Counted from the stretch's first letter, positions 10,279 to 20,151 are shown. The stretch is DNA of 64,000 bases from JBDIVL01 sp039794405 (GCA_039794405.1 JBDIVL010000006.1:46308-110307), one strand, 5' to 3'. Notes: a model not told the origin generated them from the letters alone. Numbers and translations: made by a program.

Positions 10279-10609
10279 GGGATGCGTAAAAGAAACGGTC
10301 GATAGTGAATAGTTGATAAGGAATGGTAACTTCCAAGGTTGGTTCAATCTTGTAGATTGAACTATACATTTGGAATTGATGTACGTCTTTTGATCGGTGC
10401 CAGGCCTAGAAAACATGCCAAAACGTTTCGGTTCAATCGTAGACGATTGACCAACCCTCTACTATCTATTATTCACTATCGACTATTCATTTTTCAGTTA
10501 TGTTGGTGGTATTGACCACTGAAAAATAAACAACGTGGATGAGTGAGCAATATTTTGGTGGGTGATGTCCACCCTGTCCGGTTAACTCGACGTGTAGGAA
10601 GAATACACT
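10279..10609. repeat. Intergenic region with an inverted copy of the GTTCAATC/AACGTTTTGG repeat
   Basis: Bases 10338-10456 are, on the minus strand, a full copy of a roughly 120-bp dispersed repeat also present at 23537-23657 and 37341-37457. The shared core is AACGTTTTGGCATGTTT, with arms TTCAATC and GATTGAACC. The copy is flanked by an outer inverted pair (CGATAGTGAATAGT near 10303 and ATTCACTATCG near 10470). Bases 10514-10590 belong to another repeat shared with 6441-6510. Confidence 0.7.
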
Positions 10610-12418
10610 ATGGCGAATTTTGTTTGGAAAAGTCTGAGAGGTAAACTGATTTTTCTTGCCCTTGGTTTCTCGATTATCCCTATCATTATCGTAGGATATC
10701 TGAGTTATTGGTCAGGGAAGATGATGATAAGACATCAGTTTTTCGATAGCCTGACAACGATTGCAAAATCGAGAGAAAACGCAATAGCATTCTATTTAAA
10801 ATCAAAAACAGGAAGGATACTGGACTTCAGTTCCGATGGGTTTATCTGCGACACCCTTGAAAAACTAAACCAGGAAGGGTTTGATGGAATAAAATTTTCG
10901 GAAGATTTGGCCAGACATCTTCGGGAAAATAAGAAACCCCTTGACCCGGAGATTTATGGACTACATGTTCTTGGTCTTAAAGGTAAGATTGTAGCTTCTT
11001 CGGAAAAGGGCATTTTTGGAAATGATATGTCGGATGATGATTGCTTTATCGAGGGTATGAAAGGTGTTCACGTTAAGGATATCCATCATTCTCCTGTTGA
11101 TGGAAAGGATTTTATCACGATTTCTGCTCCTTTGATTTCGAGAACAACAAAAAAGACAGTCGGCGTTATCATGAACCGTTATGATTTAAAAGGATTAAAC
11201 AAGATAACGATAGTTAGAGAAGGTATGGGAGAGACAGGGGAGGTATACGTAGTCAATAAGGACCGGTACATCGTAACAGAATCGAGGTTTATCAAGGAAG
11301 CGATCCTGAAGCAGAAGGTTGACACTGTGCCGGTAAGATTGTTTCAGGAACACAGGAAGGATATGGCAGGGATTTACCAGGATTATCGGGGGATACCAAT
11401 TGTAGGGGCATCAGCGGGGGGGATATTGGACAGGGAATTTGGTTTGGGGTGGACGATTTTGGCAGAGATTGATGTCTCAGAGGCATTTGCGCCGGTCAAA
11501 GTTCTGGCTGTCAGGATTATATGGATCGGGTTTTTTGTCAGTTTGGTAGTGGCTGCTATTGCCTATCTTGCTTCAACGCGAATTGCTAAACCTATTATGG
11601 ATGGGGTAAATGTCCTTGGTTCTTCTGCCCGTGAAATCCTTGCCGCTACAACACAGGTTGCATCAGGTGCTGCCTGGATGGCTACTGCGGTGAGCCAGAC
11701 AACGACAACGGTTGAAGAGATAAAACAGGATGCCCTGGTTTCTGTGCAAAAAGCCAAAAACGTTTCTGAAGATGCACAGAGGACATTGGAAATATCACAA
11801 AGTGGCAGAAAGTCTGTGGATGATTCTATCGATGGAATGAATCGCATCAGTCGACAAATGGAGTCTATTGCCGAAAGTATTGTAAGGTTAAATGAACAGA
11901 GTCAGGCAATTGGAGAGATTGTAACGGTGGTGGATGATCTGGCAGAACAGACAAATATTTTATCAGTGAATGCCGCTATTGAGGCAGCAAAAGCTGAAGA
12001 AGAAGGAAAGGGATTTACCATTGTGGCCCAGGAAATCAGGAATCTTGCCGAGCAGTCGAAGCAATCAACGGCGCAGGTGCGCTCGATTTTAAATAATATT
12101 TATAAGGCGACCGGTGCGGCGGTAGTGGCAGCAGAGGAAGGGAGCAAAGTAGTAGCGTCAGGAATAAAGCAGTCTGCCCAGGCAAGGGAAACAATCCAAT
12201 TGCTTTCAGAAAATATCGGGAAAGCGGCGCAGGCTGCCACTCAAATTGTAGCATCATGCCAGCAGCAGATGGTGGGTATGGATCAGGTAGCTTCCGCCAT
12301 GGAAAATATCAAGCAGGCAAGCGCAGAAAACGCTGCCAGTTCGAAACAGGTAGAGAATGCGACTCAGAGTTTGCGGGAATTAGGGGAAAAATTAAAACGG
12401 ATGATAGAATTGCGATGA
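10610..12418 (+). CDS. Methyl-accepting chemotaxis protein 1 (Cache sensor, no HAMP)
   Basis: This 602-residue membrane chemoreceptor has TM1 near residues 13-33, a periplasmic double-Cache domain (DFSSDGFICDTL near 70) and TM2 near 300-320. The cytoplasmic signalling hairpin has the tip ILSVNAAIEAAKAEEEGKGF and the conserved VAQEIRNLAEQSKQ. After TM2 the chain runs from RIAKPIM straight into GVNVLGSS. The sibling MCP at 14325 has about 65 HAMP residues at that point, so the HAMP domain appears deleted. The C-terminus ends LKRMIELR with no CheR-binding pentapeptide. The stop overlaps the start of the next MCP (ATGA). Confidence 0.93.
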   Translation: MANFVWKSLRGKLIFLALGFSIIPIIIVGYLSYWSGKMMIRHQFFDSLTTIAKSRENAIAFYLKSKTGRILDFSSDGFICDTLEKLNQEGFDGIKFSEDLARHLRENKKPLDPEIYGLHVLGLKGKIVASSEKGIFGNDMSDDDCFIEGMKGVHVKDIHHSPVDGKDFITISAPLISRTTKKTVGVIMNRYDLKGLNKITIVREGMGETGEVYVVNKDRYIVTESRFIKEAILKQKVDTVPVRLFQEHRKDMAGIYQDYRGIPIVGASAGGILDREFGLGWTILAEIDVSEAFAPVKVLAVRIIWIGFFVSLVVAAIAYLASTRIAKPIMDGVNVLGSSAREILAATTQVASGAAWMATAVSQTTTTVEEIKQDALVSVQKAKNVSEDAQRTLEISQSGRKSVDDSIDGMNRISRQMESIAESIVRLNEQSQAIGEIVTVVDDLAEQTNILSVNAAIEAAKAEEEGKGFTIVAQEIRNLAEQSKQSTAQVRSILNNIYKATGAAVVAAEEGSKVVASGIKQSAQARETIQLLSENIGKAAQAATQIVASCQQQMVGMDQVASAMENIKQASAENAASSKQVENATQSLRELGEKLKRMIELR

Positions 12419-13965
12419 TAAAAAATGTGAATATAACGACTAGACTTCTGGTTTTGATTATTGCAGCCATTATCGTTTCTTCAAGTATTTTGGCGTATTT
12501 CAATATAAAGAAACAAAAGGCACAAATCGTAGGGGAGGTACAAAAACAAGCAAAGATGGCTGTGGATCAGCTCATCAGTGCACGGAGGGTTATTGCAGAT
12601 AAACAGGATAAAATAAACACAGATGCCCAGGGTAATTTTGAATTTAAGGGCGTAGTGCCTGCAATTATCGGGCGTGAGGTGGCAGAGGAGTTTAGCCGGA
12701 CAACGATCTATAAGATGAAGCAGACGAGCATCAAATACCGAAATCCTGTAAATAAGCCAGACAAGTGGGAAATTACTCAATTAGAGAGATTTGAGACAAA
12801 CCCTAATTTACAGGATGCTTCAGAGATAACGATTCTGGAGGATGGTACCGAGGTCTTTCGAATGATGGTTCCCTTAAAGATCGAGAAGGCGTGTTTGCAG
12901 TGCCACGGTGACCCGACAACAAGCCCTACCGGAGACGGCAAGGATATAACGGGCAGGCAGATGGAGAATTACCGGATTGGTGATATCCGTGGTGGGATTA
13001 GTGTCATAGCGCCAATGGCTGCTGTTCGTACGGCAATTACCTCGAACAGGAATTTTAACATCCTTGGGAATAGTATCTACGTTTCTCTGGTAGTTGCGGT
13101 GGTTTTTTTCATTGCGAGAGGGATTGTTAGTCCCCTTCGTGAAGGGGTTAAAATCCTGGGCTCCTCTACCGATGACATTCTTGCTGTAACGACGCAGGTG
13201 GCTACCAGTGTTTCAGAAACAGCTACTTCTGTAACACAGGCTACAGCGACTGTAGAGGAAGTAAAACAAACAACACAGGTCTCAGTACAGAAGGCTGTAT
13301 ATGTATCTGAAAGTGCCCAGAAGACCTTGCAAATATCTCAGAGTGGTAAACGGTCGGTAGATGATTCCATCGAGGGGATGAATCAAATTGGTCAGAGGAT
13401 GGAATCTATCGCTGAGAGTATTGTAAGATTGAATGAACAGAACCAGGCAATCAGGGAAATTGTTTCGACTGTGGAAGATCTGGCAGAACAGACGAATCTC
13501 CTGTCGGTAAATGCTGCTATCGAGGCGGCTAAAGCCGGGGATGCCGGGAAGGGATTTGCCGTTGTGGCGCAAGAGGTTCGAAACCTTGCTGAACAGTCGA
13601 AGCAGGCTACAGCCCAGGTACGGAATATTTTAAATAATATTCAGAAGGCGAATAGTACGGCAGTAATGGCAACGGAGGAGGGAAGTAAAGTCGTAGCAAC
13701 AGGGATAAAACAATCCGTCCAGGCAGGAGAAACCATTCGGATGCTGGCGGAAAGTATTGCAGAGGCAGCACAGGCGGCATCCCAGATCGTAATAACATGC
13801 CAGCAGCAGATGGTGGGTATGGATCAGGTGGCTTTTGCCATGGAAAATATTAAGCAGGCCAGTGCACAAAATGCATCGGGTGTTAAACAGGTAGAGACTA
13901 CGGTTGAAAATCTCCGTGAATTGGGACATAAGCTGAAACAGATGGTGGAACGGAGTAGTGGATAG
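12415..13965 (+). CDS. Methyl-accepting chemotaxis protein 2 with DUF3365/Tll0287-like heme-c sensor
   Basis: This 516-residue chemoreceptor starts at an ATG that overlaps the previous stop (ATGA), implying translational coupling. TM1 is near residues 9-27. The periplasmic part is a Tll0287/DUF3365-type domain carrying the c-heme motif C160-L-Q-C163-H164, with FRMMVPLKIEKAC before it and GDIRGGISV after it. TM2 is near 218-235. The usual signalling hairpin follows (LSVNAAIEAAKAGDAGKGF). Like MCP1 it has no recognisable HAMP after TM2 (SPLREGVKILGSS). The heme motif predicts redox or gas sensing, with heme attached by the cytochrome c maturation machinery. The ligand is not shown by sequence. 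Confidence 0.93.
   Translation: MIKNVNITTRLLVLIIAAIIVSSSILAYFNIKKQKAQIVGEVQKQAKMAVDQLISARRVIADKQDKINTDAQGNFEFKGVVPAIIGREVAEEFSRTTIYKMKQTSIKYRNPVNKPDKWEITQLERFETNPNLQDASEITILEDGTEVFRMMVPLKIEKACLQCHGDPTTSPTGDGKDITGRQMENYRIGDIRGGISVIAPMAAVRTAITSNRNFNILGNSIYVSLVVAVVFFIARGIVSPLREGVKILGSSTDDILAVTTQVATSVSETATSVTQATATVEEVKQTTQVSVQKAVYVSESAQKTLQISQSGKRSVDDSIEGMNQIGQRMESIAESIVRLNEQNQAIREIVSTVEDLAEQTNLLSVNAAIEAAKAGDAGKGFAVVAQEVRNLAEQSKQATAQVRNILNNIQKANSTAVMATEEGSKVVATGIKQSVQAGETIRMLAESIAEAAQAASQIVITCQQQMVGMDQVAFAMENIKQASAQNASGVKQVETTVENLRELGHKLKQMVERSSG
12892..12906 (+). other. CxxCH heme-c attachment motif in MCP2
   Basis: The codons encode C-L-Q-C-H in the predicted periplasmic sensor domain. Family knowledge (DUF3365/Tll0287) supports covalent heme binding at this motif. 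Confidence 0.8.
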
Positions 13966-14042
13966 CAGATTGTGAATAACCAGGTAGACATTAATAATCA
14001 ATCCAAGAATTGGATCAAAATGGTTTTGACAAACGAAAAATC

Positions 14043-14068
14043 GTTGGGTTTTGCTTTTAAAACCCAAC
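14043..14068. repeat. Intergenic hairpin GTTGGGTTTT / AAAACCCAAC
   Basis: A perfect 10-bp stem with a 6-nt loop lies about 80 bp after the MCP2 stop. No T-tract follows on the plus strand, so it is more likely a repeat hairpin or mRNA-stabilising structure than an intrinsic terminator. Confidence 0.45.
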
Positions 14069-14069
14069 C

Positions 14070-14222
14070 TAGTTTAACGTTTAGGAAATTCAAATTGTTA
14101 ATTTTCCTCCCCCTCGATGGGGGAGGTTAGGTGGGGGTGAAGGAAACAACTATCACCCTCCCTTAGTCCCTCCCATCAAGGGAGGGAAAATTTACGTTTA
14201 AGTTGCCGAGGGCCTAATTTAA
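14070..14222 (+). repeat. Modular intergenic repeat, copy upstream of MCP3
   Basis: The left module (TTTAGGAAATTCAAATTG) is followed by a palindromic insert (CTCGATGGGGGAGG and CCTCCCATCAAGGGAGG) and a right module (AAGTTGCCGAGGGCCTAATT). The copy at 42306-42461 has the same layout and the same insert type. It fills most of the gap between the MCP2 and MCP3 genes. Confidence 0.7.
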
Positions 14223-14324
14223 GTCCTGAATCTTGTTCTTATTTTTATTGGTTTAAGGCTTTGTCTTGCTAGACCGCACCTCGATTACATTCATGATGTA
14301 TGATTTTAGAATGTGGAGAAAAAA

Positions 14325-16286
14325 ATGGTAAGTTTCATTAAAAGAAGTTTGACAGGGAAATTAATGGTTCTTGTTCTCGGTGTCTCACTGATACCTGTTG
14401 CAATTGTTGGATATCTCAGTTATTCATCAGGTAAATCAACCATAAAAAAACAGTTTCTTGACAGCCTGACAACGATTGCGAAATCAAGGGAAACGGCAAT
14501 TGCCTTTTATTTGAAGTCGAAGACTGGAAGGATATTGGATTTCAGTTCGGATGGTTTTATCTGTGATACCCTTGAAAAGATATGCCAGGGAGGGCCTGAT
14601 GGAGTGAAACTATCGGAAGAACTGAACAGGCATCTCCTGGAGAATAAAAAATCCCTCGATCCGGAAATCTACGGAACAACCATTCTTGATCTTACCGGCA
14701 AGATTATTGCCTCTTCAGAGAAAGGGACGATAGGGGACGATAAATCAAATGATGTTTACTTTCTTGAGGGAAAGAAAGGTGTCTATGTTAAGGATATCTA
14801 CCACTCTTCACATGACGGCAAAGACCTTATTGCCTTTTCCGCACCTTTGGTATCAAGGGCAACAAAGAAGGTAATCGGGGTTATTGTAAACCGTTATGAC
14901 CTGACAGGATTGAATAGGATAACAACCGATAGAGAAGGGATGGGAGAGACAGGAGAAGTGTACGTAGTTAATAAAGACCGCTATATCATAACGGAATCGA
15001 GGTTTATTAAAGAAGCGATCCTGAAGCAGAAGGTTGATACTGTAGCGGTAAAGTTGTTTCAGGAACACAGGAAGGATATGGCCGGAATTTATCCTGATTA
15101 CCGGGGGATACCAATTGTAGGGGCATCAGCAGGGGGGATACTGGACAAGGAATTTGGTTTGAGGTGGACGGTTTTGGCAGAGATTGATGTTGCAGAGGCA
15201 TTTGCGCCAGTGAAGGTGTTGGCGATCAGAGTTATATGGATTGGGCTTTTTGTCGGTTTAGCGGTCGCTATTATTGCTTATTTTGCTTCAAGAATGATCG
15301 TGAAACCAATTAGGAGGATATCTGAACAGATTGTTAAAGTTGGAGCAGGTGACCTGACGGTTCAGGTGCCTTATGATACACGGAAGGATGAAATAGGTTC
15401 TTTATCAAAGACACTGGGTAGTGTGATAAAAAATCTTCGGGAAATTACCCGTGGGGTTATTGAGGGAGTAAATGTCCTTAGTTCTTCGGCAAGTGAGATT
15501 TTGACGGTAACGGCTCAGGTTGTTGCCAGCACTTCGGAAATGGCAGCATCGGTAAATGAAACAACTGCAACGGTAGAAGAGGTGAAACAGACAGCTCAAG
15601 TCTCGGTTCAGAAGGCAAAATACGTTTCTGAGAGCGCACAGAAAACCGTACAGATATCTCTGAATGGTAAGAAATCGGTGGATGAATTAATCAATGGCAT
15701 GAACCGCATCAAGGAACGGATGGTAAGTATTATCGAAAGTATTCAGAGGCTTAATGAACAAAGAGAGATAATTAGTGAAATCATTGAAACTGTAGATGGT
15801 TTGGCGGAGCAGACAAATCTCCTGTCAGTTAATGCTGCGATAGAAGCGGCTAAAGCGGGGGAGGAAGGAAAAGGTTTTACGGTAGTAGCTCAGGAGATCC
15901 GGCATCTTGCGGAACAGTCAAAACAAGCAACGGCACAGATACGTACGATCCTGAATAACGTCCAGAAGTCGACCAGTGCCGCAGTAATGGCTACGGAACA
16001 GGGAAATAGGGTAGTGGATGAAGGTGTAATGCAGTCGATCCAGGCAGGAGATTCGATCAAGATGCTGGCAGAGGGCATTATGGAATCAGCACAGGCAGCA
16101 TCCCAGATTATGGCATCCAGTCAGCAGCAGGTAACCGGGATGGATCAGGTTGCTTCAGCAATGGACAATATTAAATTAGCAAGTTCACAAAATGTTGTCG
16201 GAACCAAACAAGCGGAGACAGCGATACAGAGTTTAAACGAATTAGGACAAAAGTTGAAATACATGGCGGAAAGGTATAAGGTTTAA
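14325..16286 (+). CDS. Methyl-accepting chemotaxis protein 3 (Cache-HAMP-signalling)
   Basis: This 653-residue chemoreceptor is a close paralogue of MCP1. TM1 is near residues 10-31, the Cache domain carries DFSSDGFICDTLEKI, TM2 is near 300-320, and HAMP spans about 321-373 (GAGDLTVQVPYDTRKDEIG). The signalling hairpin has SVNAAIEAAKAGEEGKGF. The ATG at 14325 is preferred because GGAG lies 6 bp upstream; a GTG at 14313 would add four residues. Long identical stretches with MCP1 in the Cache C-terminus (SRFIKEAILKQKVDTV, GIPIVGASAGGILD) indicate recent duplication. It ends LKYMAERYKV with no tethering tail. Confidence 0.94.
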   Translation: MVSFIKRSLTGKLMVLVLGVSLIPVAIVGYLSYSSGKSTIKKQFLDSLTTIAKSRETAIAFYLKSKTGRILDFSSDGFICDTLEKICQGGPDGVKLSEELNRHLLENKKSLDPEIYGTTILDLTGKIIASSEKGTIGDDKSNDVYFLEGKKGVYVKDIYHSSHDGKDLIAFSAPLVSRATKKVIGVIVNRYDLTGLNRITTDREGMGETGEVYVVNKDRYIITESRFIKEAILKQKVDTVAVKLFQEHRKDMAGIYPDYRGIPIVGASAGGILDKEFGLRWTVLAEIDVAEAFAPVKVLAIRVIWIGLFVGLAVAIIAYFASRMIVKPIRRISEQIVKVGAGDLTVQVPYDTRKDEIGSLSKTLGSVIKNLREITRGVIEGVNVLSSSASEILTVTAQVVASTSEMAASVNETTATVEEVKQTAQVSVQKAKYVSESAQKTVQISLNGKKSVDELINGMNRIKERMVSIIESIQRLNEQREIISEIIETVDGLAEQTNLLSVNAAIEAAKAGEEGKGFTVVAQEIRHLAEQSKQATAQIRTILNNVQKSTSAAVMATEQGNRVVDEGVMQSIQAGDSIKMLAEGIMESAQAASQIMASSQQQVTGMDQVASAMDNIKLASSQNVVGTKQAETAIQSLNELGQKLKYMAERYKV

Positions 16287-16360
16287 ACTGTACGAAAGTA
16301 ATGTCAATGAATTATGGTTCAATCTACAAGCTTAAACCAACTCTGGTGGATTTGTGGAAC

Positions 16361-16529
16361 TAACTTGACGTATAGGAATTTCAAACAAAGAGTAGGGCAA
16401 CCCTTTAGGGTTGCGATTCCGTGTATGTATTCAGGCTGGGAATCATCGTAGGGACGGGGATCTCCGTATCCCTACTGCGGCCCCCGCCCTACATCATCAT
16501 AACAGGTAAAAGTCGTTGAAGGCTTAGTC
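16361..16529 (+). repeat. Modular intergenic repeat, copy upstream of cheA
   Basis: The left module TTGACGTATAGGAATTTCAA is followed by two nested hairpins (GGGCAACCC...GGGTTGC and a GTAGGGACGGGG/CCCTAC pair). A diverged right module, AAAGTCGTTGAAGGCTTA, ends one base before the cheA start codon. A partial GGTTCAATCTACAAG copy of the other repeat family lies just upstream, near 16316. Confidence 0.55.
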
Positions 16530-16530
16530 T

Positions 16531-18963
16531 ATGGATAAAAAAGAAAGCGAATTTTTAAAAAGACTCATTGCTACATTCAAGATCGAGGCGAAAGACCATC
16601 TTGATGCCATGTCTTCTGCATTGATTGAATTAGAAAGGTTGCCATCTCCGGAAAGGCAAATGGAGATTATTGAAAATATATTCCGGGAGGCGCACAGCCT
16701 GAAAGGGGCTGCCCGTGCTGTTAACATGACTGACATGGGGAATATCTGTCAACTCCTGGAGAGTGTTTTTGCCGCGTTGAAGCGCAAGGAAATTGTTCTG
16801 TCCTCTGAACTGTTTATGGTGCTTTATCAGACAGTTGATGGACTTGCCGGCTTATCGTTTCAGGAAGAGCGAACTGTTCCGGATATGTCCTGGGTAGTTG
16901 GTGTTCTTCATGACCTGGAAAATATTTTGAAGGGTATCCTGCCAAAGCAGAAAGGGATAAAGGAAGAGGACGATATTTCTGCACGGCACCATGAGCCAGT
17001 TCGGCGCCAGGTAAAGGAGAATGTGGTGTCAAAAGCAGTTATCCGGATAACTCCGGGAGAGGAAGTACAGCAGCAGGAGCAGGAAGAATTGAGGAAAGAA
17101 AAAGAGGGAATGAGGGTAATGAGGCCGGAAACCACCCAGACATCCCTTGAAGGGCGGTCTTCACTGGTAGAAAAAACGGTAAGGATTTCTGCATCAAGGC
17201 TTCATTCGATTATGCTCCAGGCAGAAGAGCTGATATCTGCAAAATTAATGGCGTCTCAGCGTGTAAAAGACTTTCGAGATATAAAAAGCATGCTTGATCA
17301 ATGGAAGAATAAGGTCTCAGAGTTTCAATCTGATATAAAACAAATGCGAAATGAGTTAGTAAATTACGAAAAACAAAGTCAAAAATCAAGAGCCTATGAT
17401 CTGCCATCACGATTTGATAGTCTCCTGGAATTTTTTCATCAGAATGAGACGTATAGAAAATCTCTGGAAGGCAGGTTGTTAATACTTTTAAAGTCAACCG
17501 AACAGGATCAACGGTCGCTTGGGGGAATGGTGGATAATCTCCATGCCGATACAAAAAGGCTGTTAATGCTTCCCTTTTCATCACTTTTAGAGGGTTTTCC
17601 AAGGGTTGTCCGGGAACTTTCAAGAGAACAGGGTAAGAATATAGAATTGACATTGAGAGGAGGAGATATTGAGATCGACCGCCGGATTCTGGAAGAAATG
17701 AAAGACCCGTTTATGCATATGGTGAGAAATTGCATTGATCATGGTATTGAGAAGCCGGATGAACGCGAAAAGAAGAATAAACCCTCACACGGGACAATTA
17801 CAATAGCCGTCTCCCAGAAGGATAGCGGCAAGGTTGAGGTTCTTATTTCCGATGATGGGGCGGGGATTGATATTGCAAAAGTGAGATCAATGGCACTGAA
17901 ACTTGGAATTATTTCTCAGGAAGAAGAAAAGACATTAAATGAACACGAGACATTGTCGTTGATTTTTCGGTCAAGTTTTTCTACAAGCCCTATTATTACT
18001 GATATATCAGGAAGAGGACTTGGTCTTGCTATCGTACAGGAAAAGGTAGAGAAATTAGGTGGTGTTATTTCCCTTGAAACGGTACCTGATAAAGGAACAA
18101 CCTTTAAAATTATTTTGCCAATGACAATTGCGACATTTCTCGGTATTCTGGTTCGTACCGGTGAATGCCTTTTTGTAATTCCTACGATAAATGTGGAGCA
18201 AGTGGTAAGGGTAAAAAGGGATGGGATAAAAACCGTTGAAAATAGGGAAACGATCTTGTTAAATGAAAAGTCTATTTCCCTTGTACGGCTCGACGATACC
18301 TTAGAGATTCCACGAAAAGGAACATGGAACGGAGATTCGGAGTTTATAACCGCGGTGGTCTTAGGTACATCAGATAGACGGATAGCCTTTATGGTAGATC
18401 AGGTATTGAATGAGCAGGAGGTGCTGGTAAAAGGACTTGGCAAACAGCTCTTCCGTGTGCGGAATATCGCTGGCAGTACAGTACTCGGTACGGGAAAGAT
18501 AGTGCCAATTCTGAACATTTCTGACCTCATGAAATCCGCCGTAAAGGTTGGTCTATCTCCTGCAAGGATTAAAGATACCGTTGAAGGAGACAGGAGAAAA
18601 AAGAAATCGATTCTGATAGCAGAGGATTCAATTACTTCGAGAATGCTTTTGAAGAATATTTTGGAAACGGCTGGCTATCATGTAATCGTTGCAGTAGATG
18701 GTATTGATGCTCTAACCACATTAAAAACGGAGGATGTTGATTTAGTAGTATCGGATGTTGATATGCCGAGGATGAACGGTTTTGACCTTACGGTAAGGGT
18801 TCGGAGCGACACAAAATTTGCAGAATTGCCGGTCGTACTTGTAACGGCATTAGATTCACGGGAAGATAGGGAGCGGGGTATTGACGTGGGTGCCAATGCT
18901 TATATTGTGAAGAGCAGCTTCGATCAGAGTAATTTGCTGGAGATTATCAAGAAGCTTATTTAG
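16531..18963 (+). CDS. cheA: CheA-REC hybrid chemotaxis histidine kinase (WspE-like)
   Basis: This 810-residue cytoplasmic kinase carries the phosphate flow of the array. The HPt domain has the phospho-accepting H55 in EAHSLKGAARA. A charged linker and a long helical dimerisation segment follow. The HATPase domain has MVRNCIDHGIEKPDER, DDGAGID and GRGLGLAIV. A CheW-like regulatory domain spans about 530-670. A C-terminal receiver begins near 688 with phospho-acceptor D742 in VVSDVDMPRMNG. The CheA-REC fusion is characteristic of WspE/FrzE-type systems, where the receiver acts as output or phosphate sink. No free CheY lies nearby. cheB follows. Confidence 0.96.
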   Translation: MDKKESEFLKRLIATFKIEAKDHLDAMSSALIELERLPSPERQMEIIENIFREAHSLKGAARAVNMTDMGNICQLLESVFAALKRKEIVLSSELFMVLYQTVDGLAGLSFQEERTVPDMSWVVGVLHDLENILKGILPKQKGIKEEDDISARHHEPVRRQVKENVVSKAVIRITPGEEVQQQEQEELRKEKEGMRVMRPETTQTSLEGRSSLVEKTVRISASRLHSIMLQAEELISAKLMASQRVKDFRDIKSMLDQWKNKVSEFQSDIKQMRNELVNYEKQSQKSRAYDLPSRFDSLLEFFHQNETYRKSLEGRLLILLKSTEQDQRSLGGMVDNLHADTKRLLMLPFSSLLEGFPRVVRELSREQGKNIELTLRGGDIEIDRRILEEMKDPFMHMVRNCIDHGIEKPDEREKKNKPSHGTITIAVSQKDSGKVEVLISDDGAGIDIAKVRSMALKLGIISQEEEKTLNEHETLSLIFRSSFSTSPIITDISGRGLGLAIVQEKVEKLGGVISLETVPDKGTTFKIILPMTIATFLGILVRTGECLFVIPTINVEQVVRVKRDGIKTVENRETILLNEKSISLVRLDDTLEIPRKGTWNGDSEFITAVVLGTSDRRIAFMVDQVLNEQEVLVKGLGKQLFRVRNIAGSTVLGTGKIVPILNISDLMKSAVKVGLSPARIKDTVEGDRRKKKSILIAEDSITSRMLLKNILETAGYHVIVAVDGIDALTTLKTEDVDLVVSDVDMPRMNGFDLTVRVRSDTKFAELPVVLVTALDSREDRERGIDVGANAYIVKSSFDQSNLLEIIKKLI

Positions 18964-19077
18964 TGGCTGAACATTGAGTGGATGGGTAAATGAGTGAATG
19001 AGGTGATGGGTGAATGGGTATTTAACTCGTCAACCTCTTCACTAAAAAGGGTTTTATCATTTAGCGTGGAGATGTCC

Positions 19078-20151
19078 ATGATCAAGGTGCTCGTCGTTGA
19101 AGATTTGGCTGTTATGCGGGAATTTCTGGTGCATATCCTCAGTTCCGATCCTGAAATACGGGTGGTTGGAGCGGTAAGTAACGGTGAAGAGGCAGTTGAG
19201 TCATTACAGCAAACAAAGCCGGATGTTATTACGATGGATATTAATATGCCAAAGATGAATGGGTTTGAGGCGACTCGAAAAATCATGGAGATGAACCCTG
19301 TTCCTATTGTAATTGTTAGTGCAAGCTGGGATCCTAAAGAGGTGTCTACCACCTTTCGGGCCGTAGAAGCAGGTGCAGTTGCTGTTTTGGAAAAGCCGAG
19401 GGGTATTGGTCATCCTGACTATGAGGATATGGCAAAAAATTTAGTGCAGACCGTGAAACTGATGTCCGAGGTAAAAGTAATAAAGCGGTGGTCACATGCA
19501 CGCCGGGCAGAAACGGTTTCGTTAACAGAAATGGTTTCACCAAAGGGAGAGGCGGAACGTGTATCAGCGTCGGCAGAAATTAAGATCATTGCTATGGGCG
19601 CATCTACGGGAGGTCCCCTTGCCCTTCGAACGATTCTCTCTAAACTTCCAAAGAACTTTTCAGTTCCTGTAGTGATTGTACAACATATGGCTGCAGGTTT
19701 TATTCAGGGATTTGCTGACTGGCTAGGTCACGCATCTCACCTGCCAGTTACTGTTGCATCGCATGGCAGTGATATATTGCCAGGATATATTTATATTGCC
19801 CCTGACGGTTTTCAAATGAAGGTGGAAAAAAGTGGAAAGATAGGAATTACCAGGGATGCACCGGAAAATGGGCTTTGTCCCTCAGTATCGTATCTCTTTC
19901 GTTCTGTTGCGGCGTCTTTCGGGATGCATGCTGTTGGTATATTGCTTACCGGTATGGGTAAAGACGGCGCAGAGGAATTAAAGCTGATGAAGGAAAAAGG
20001 CGCAGTTACCATTGCCCAGGACAAGGAAAGTTCTGTGGTACACGGTATGCCCGGTGAGGCAATTAAGTTAGGTGCCGCTACCTATGTATTTTCACCAGAA
20101 AAAATTGCTGCAATACTCGGCTATTTGGTAAAAAATTGGAGGGTATCATGA
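19078..20151 (+). CDS. cheB: CheB receptor methylesterase / glutamine deamidase (WspF-like)
   Basis: This 357-residue response regulator removes methyl groups from MCPs and so adapts the array. The receiver has D54 in TMDINMPKMNG. The catalytic domain has S176 in GASTGGPLALR, the histidine in VIVQHMAAGF, and the C-terminal TGMGKDGAEELK and VVHGMPGEA. The start is ATG 19078, with GGAG about 7 bp upstream; the open frame extends to 18994 through repeat-like sequence. The stop overlaps the next start (ATGA). It lies in the WspF position after CheA-REC. Confidence 0.95.
   Translation: MIKVLVVEDLAVMREFLVHILSSDPEIRVVGAVSNGEEAVESLQQTKPDVITMDINMPKMNGFEATRKIMEMNPVPIVIVSASWDPKEVSTTFRAVEAGAVAVLEKPRGIGHPDYEDMAKNLVQTVKLMSEVKVIKRWSHARRAETVSLTEMVSPKGEAERVSASAEIKIIAMGASTGGPLALRTILSKLPKNFSVPVVIVQHMAAGFIQGFADWLGHASHLPVTVASHGSDILPGYIYIAPDGFQMKVEKSGKIGITRDAPENGLCPSVSYLFRSVAASFGMHAVGILLTGMGKDGAEELKLMKEKGAVTIAQDKESSVVHGMPGEAIKLGAATYVFSPEKIAAILGYLVKNWRVS

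Noticed and set aside
12256..12414. Upstream extension of the MCP2 frame
   Set aside because: It overlaps the coding end of MCP1. The ATGA-coupled ATG at 12415 precedes a normal TM1.
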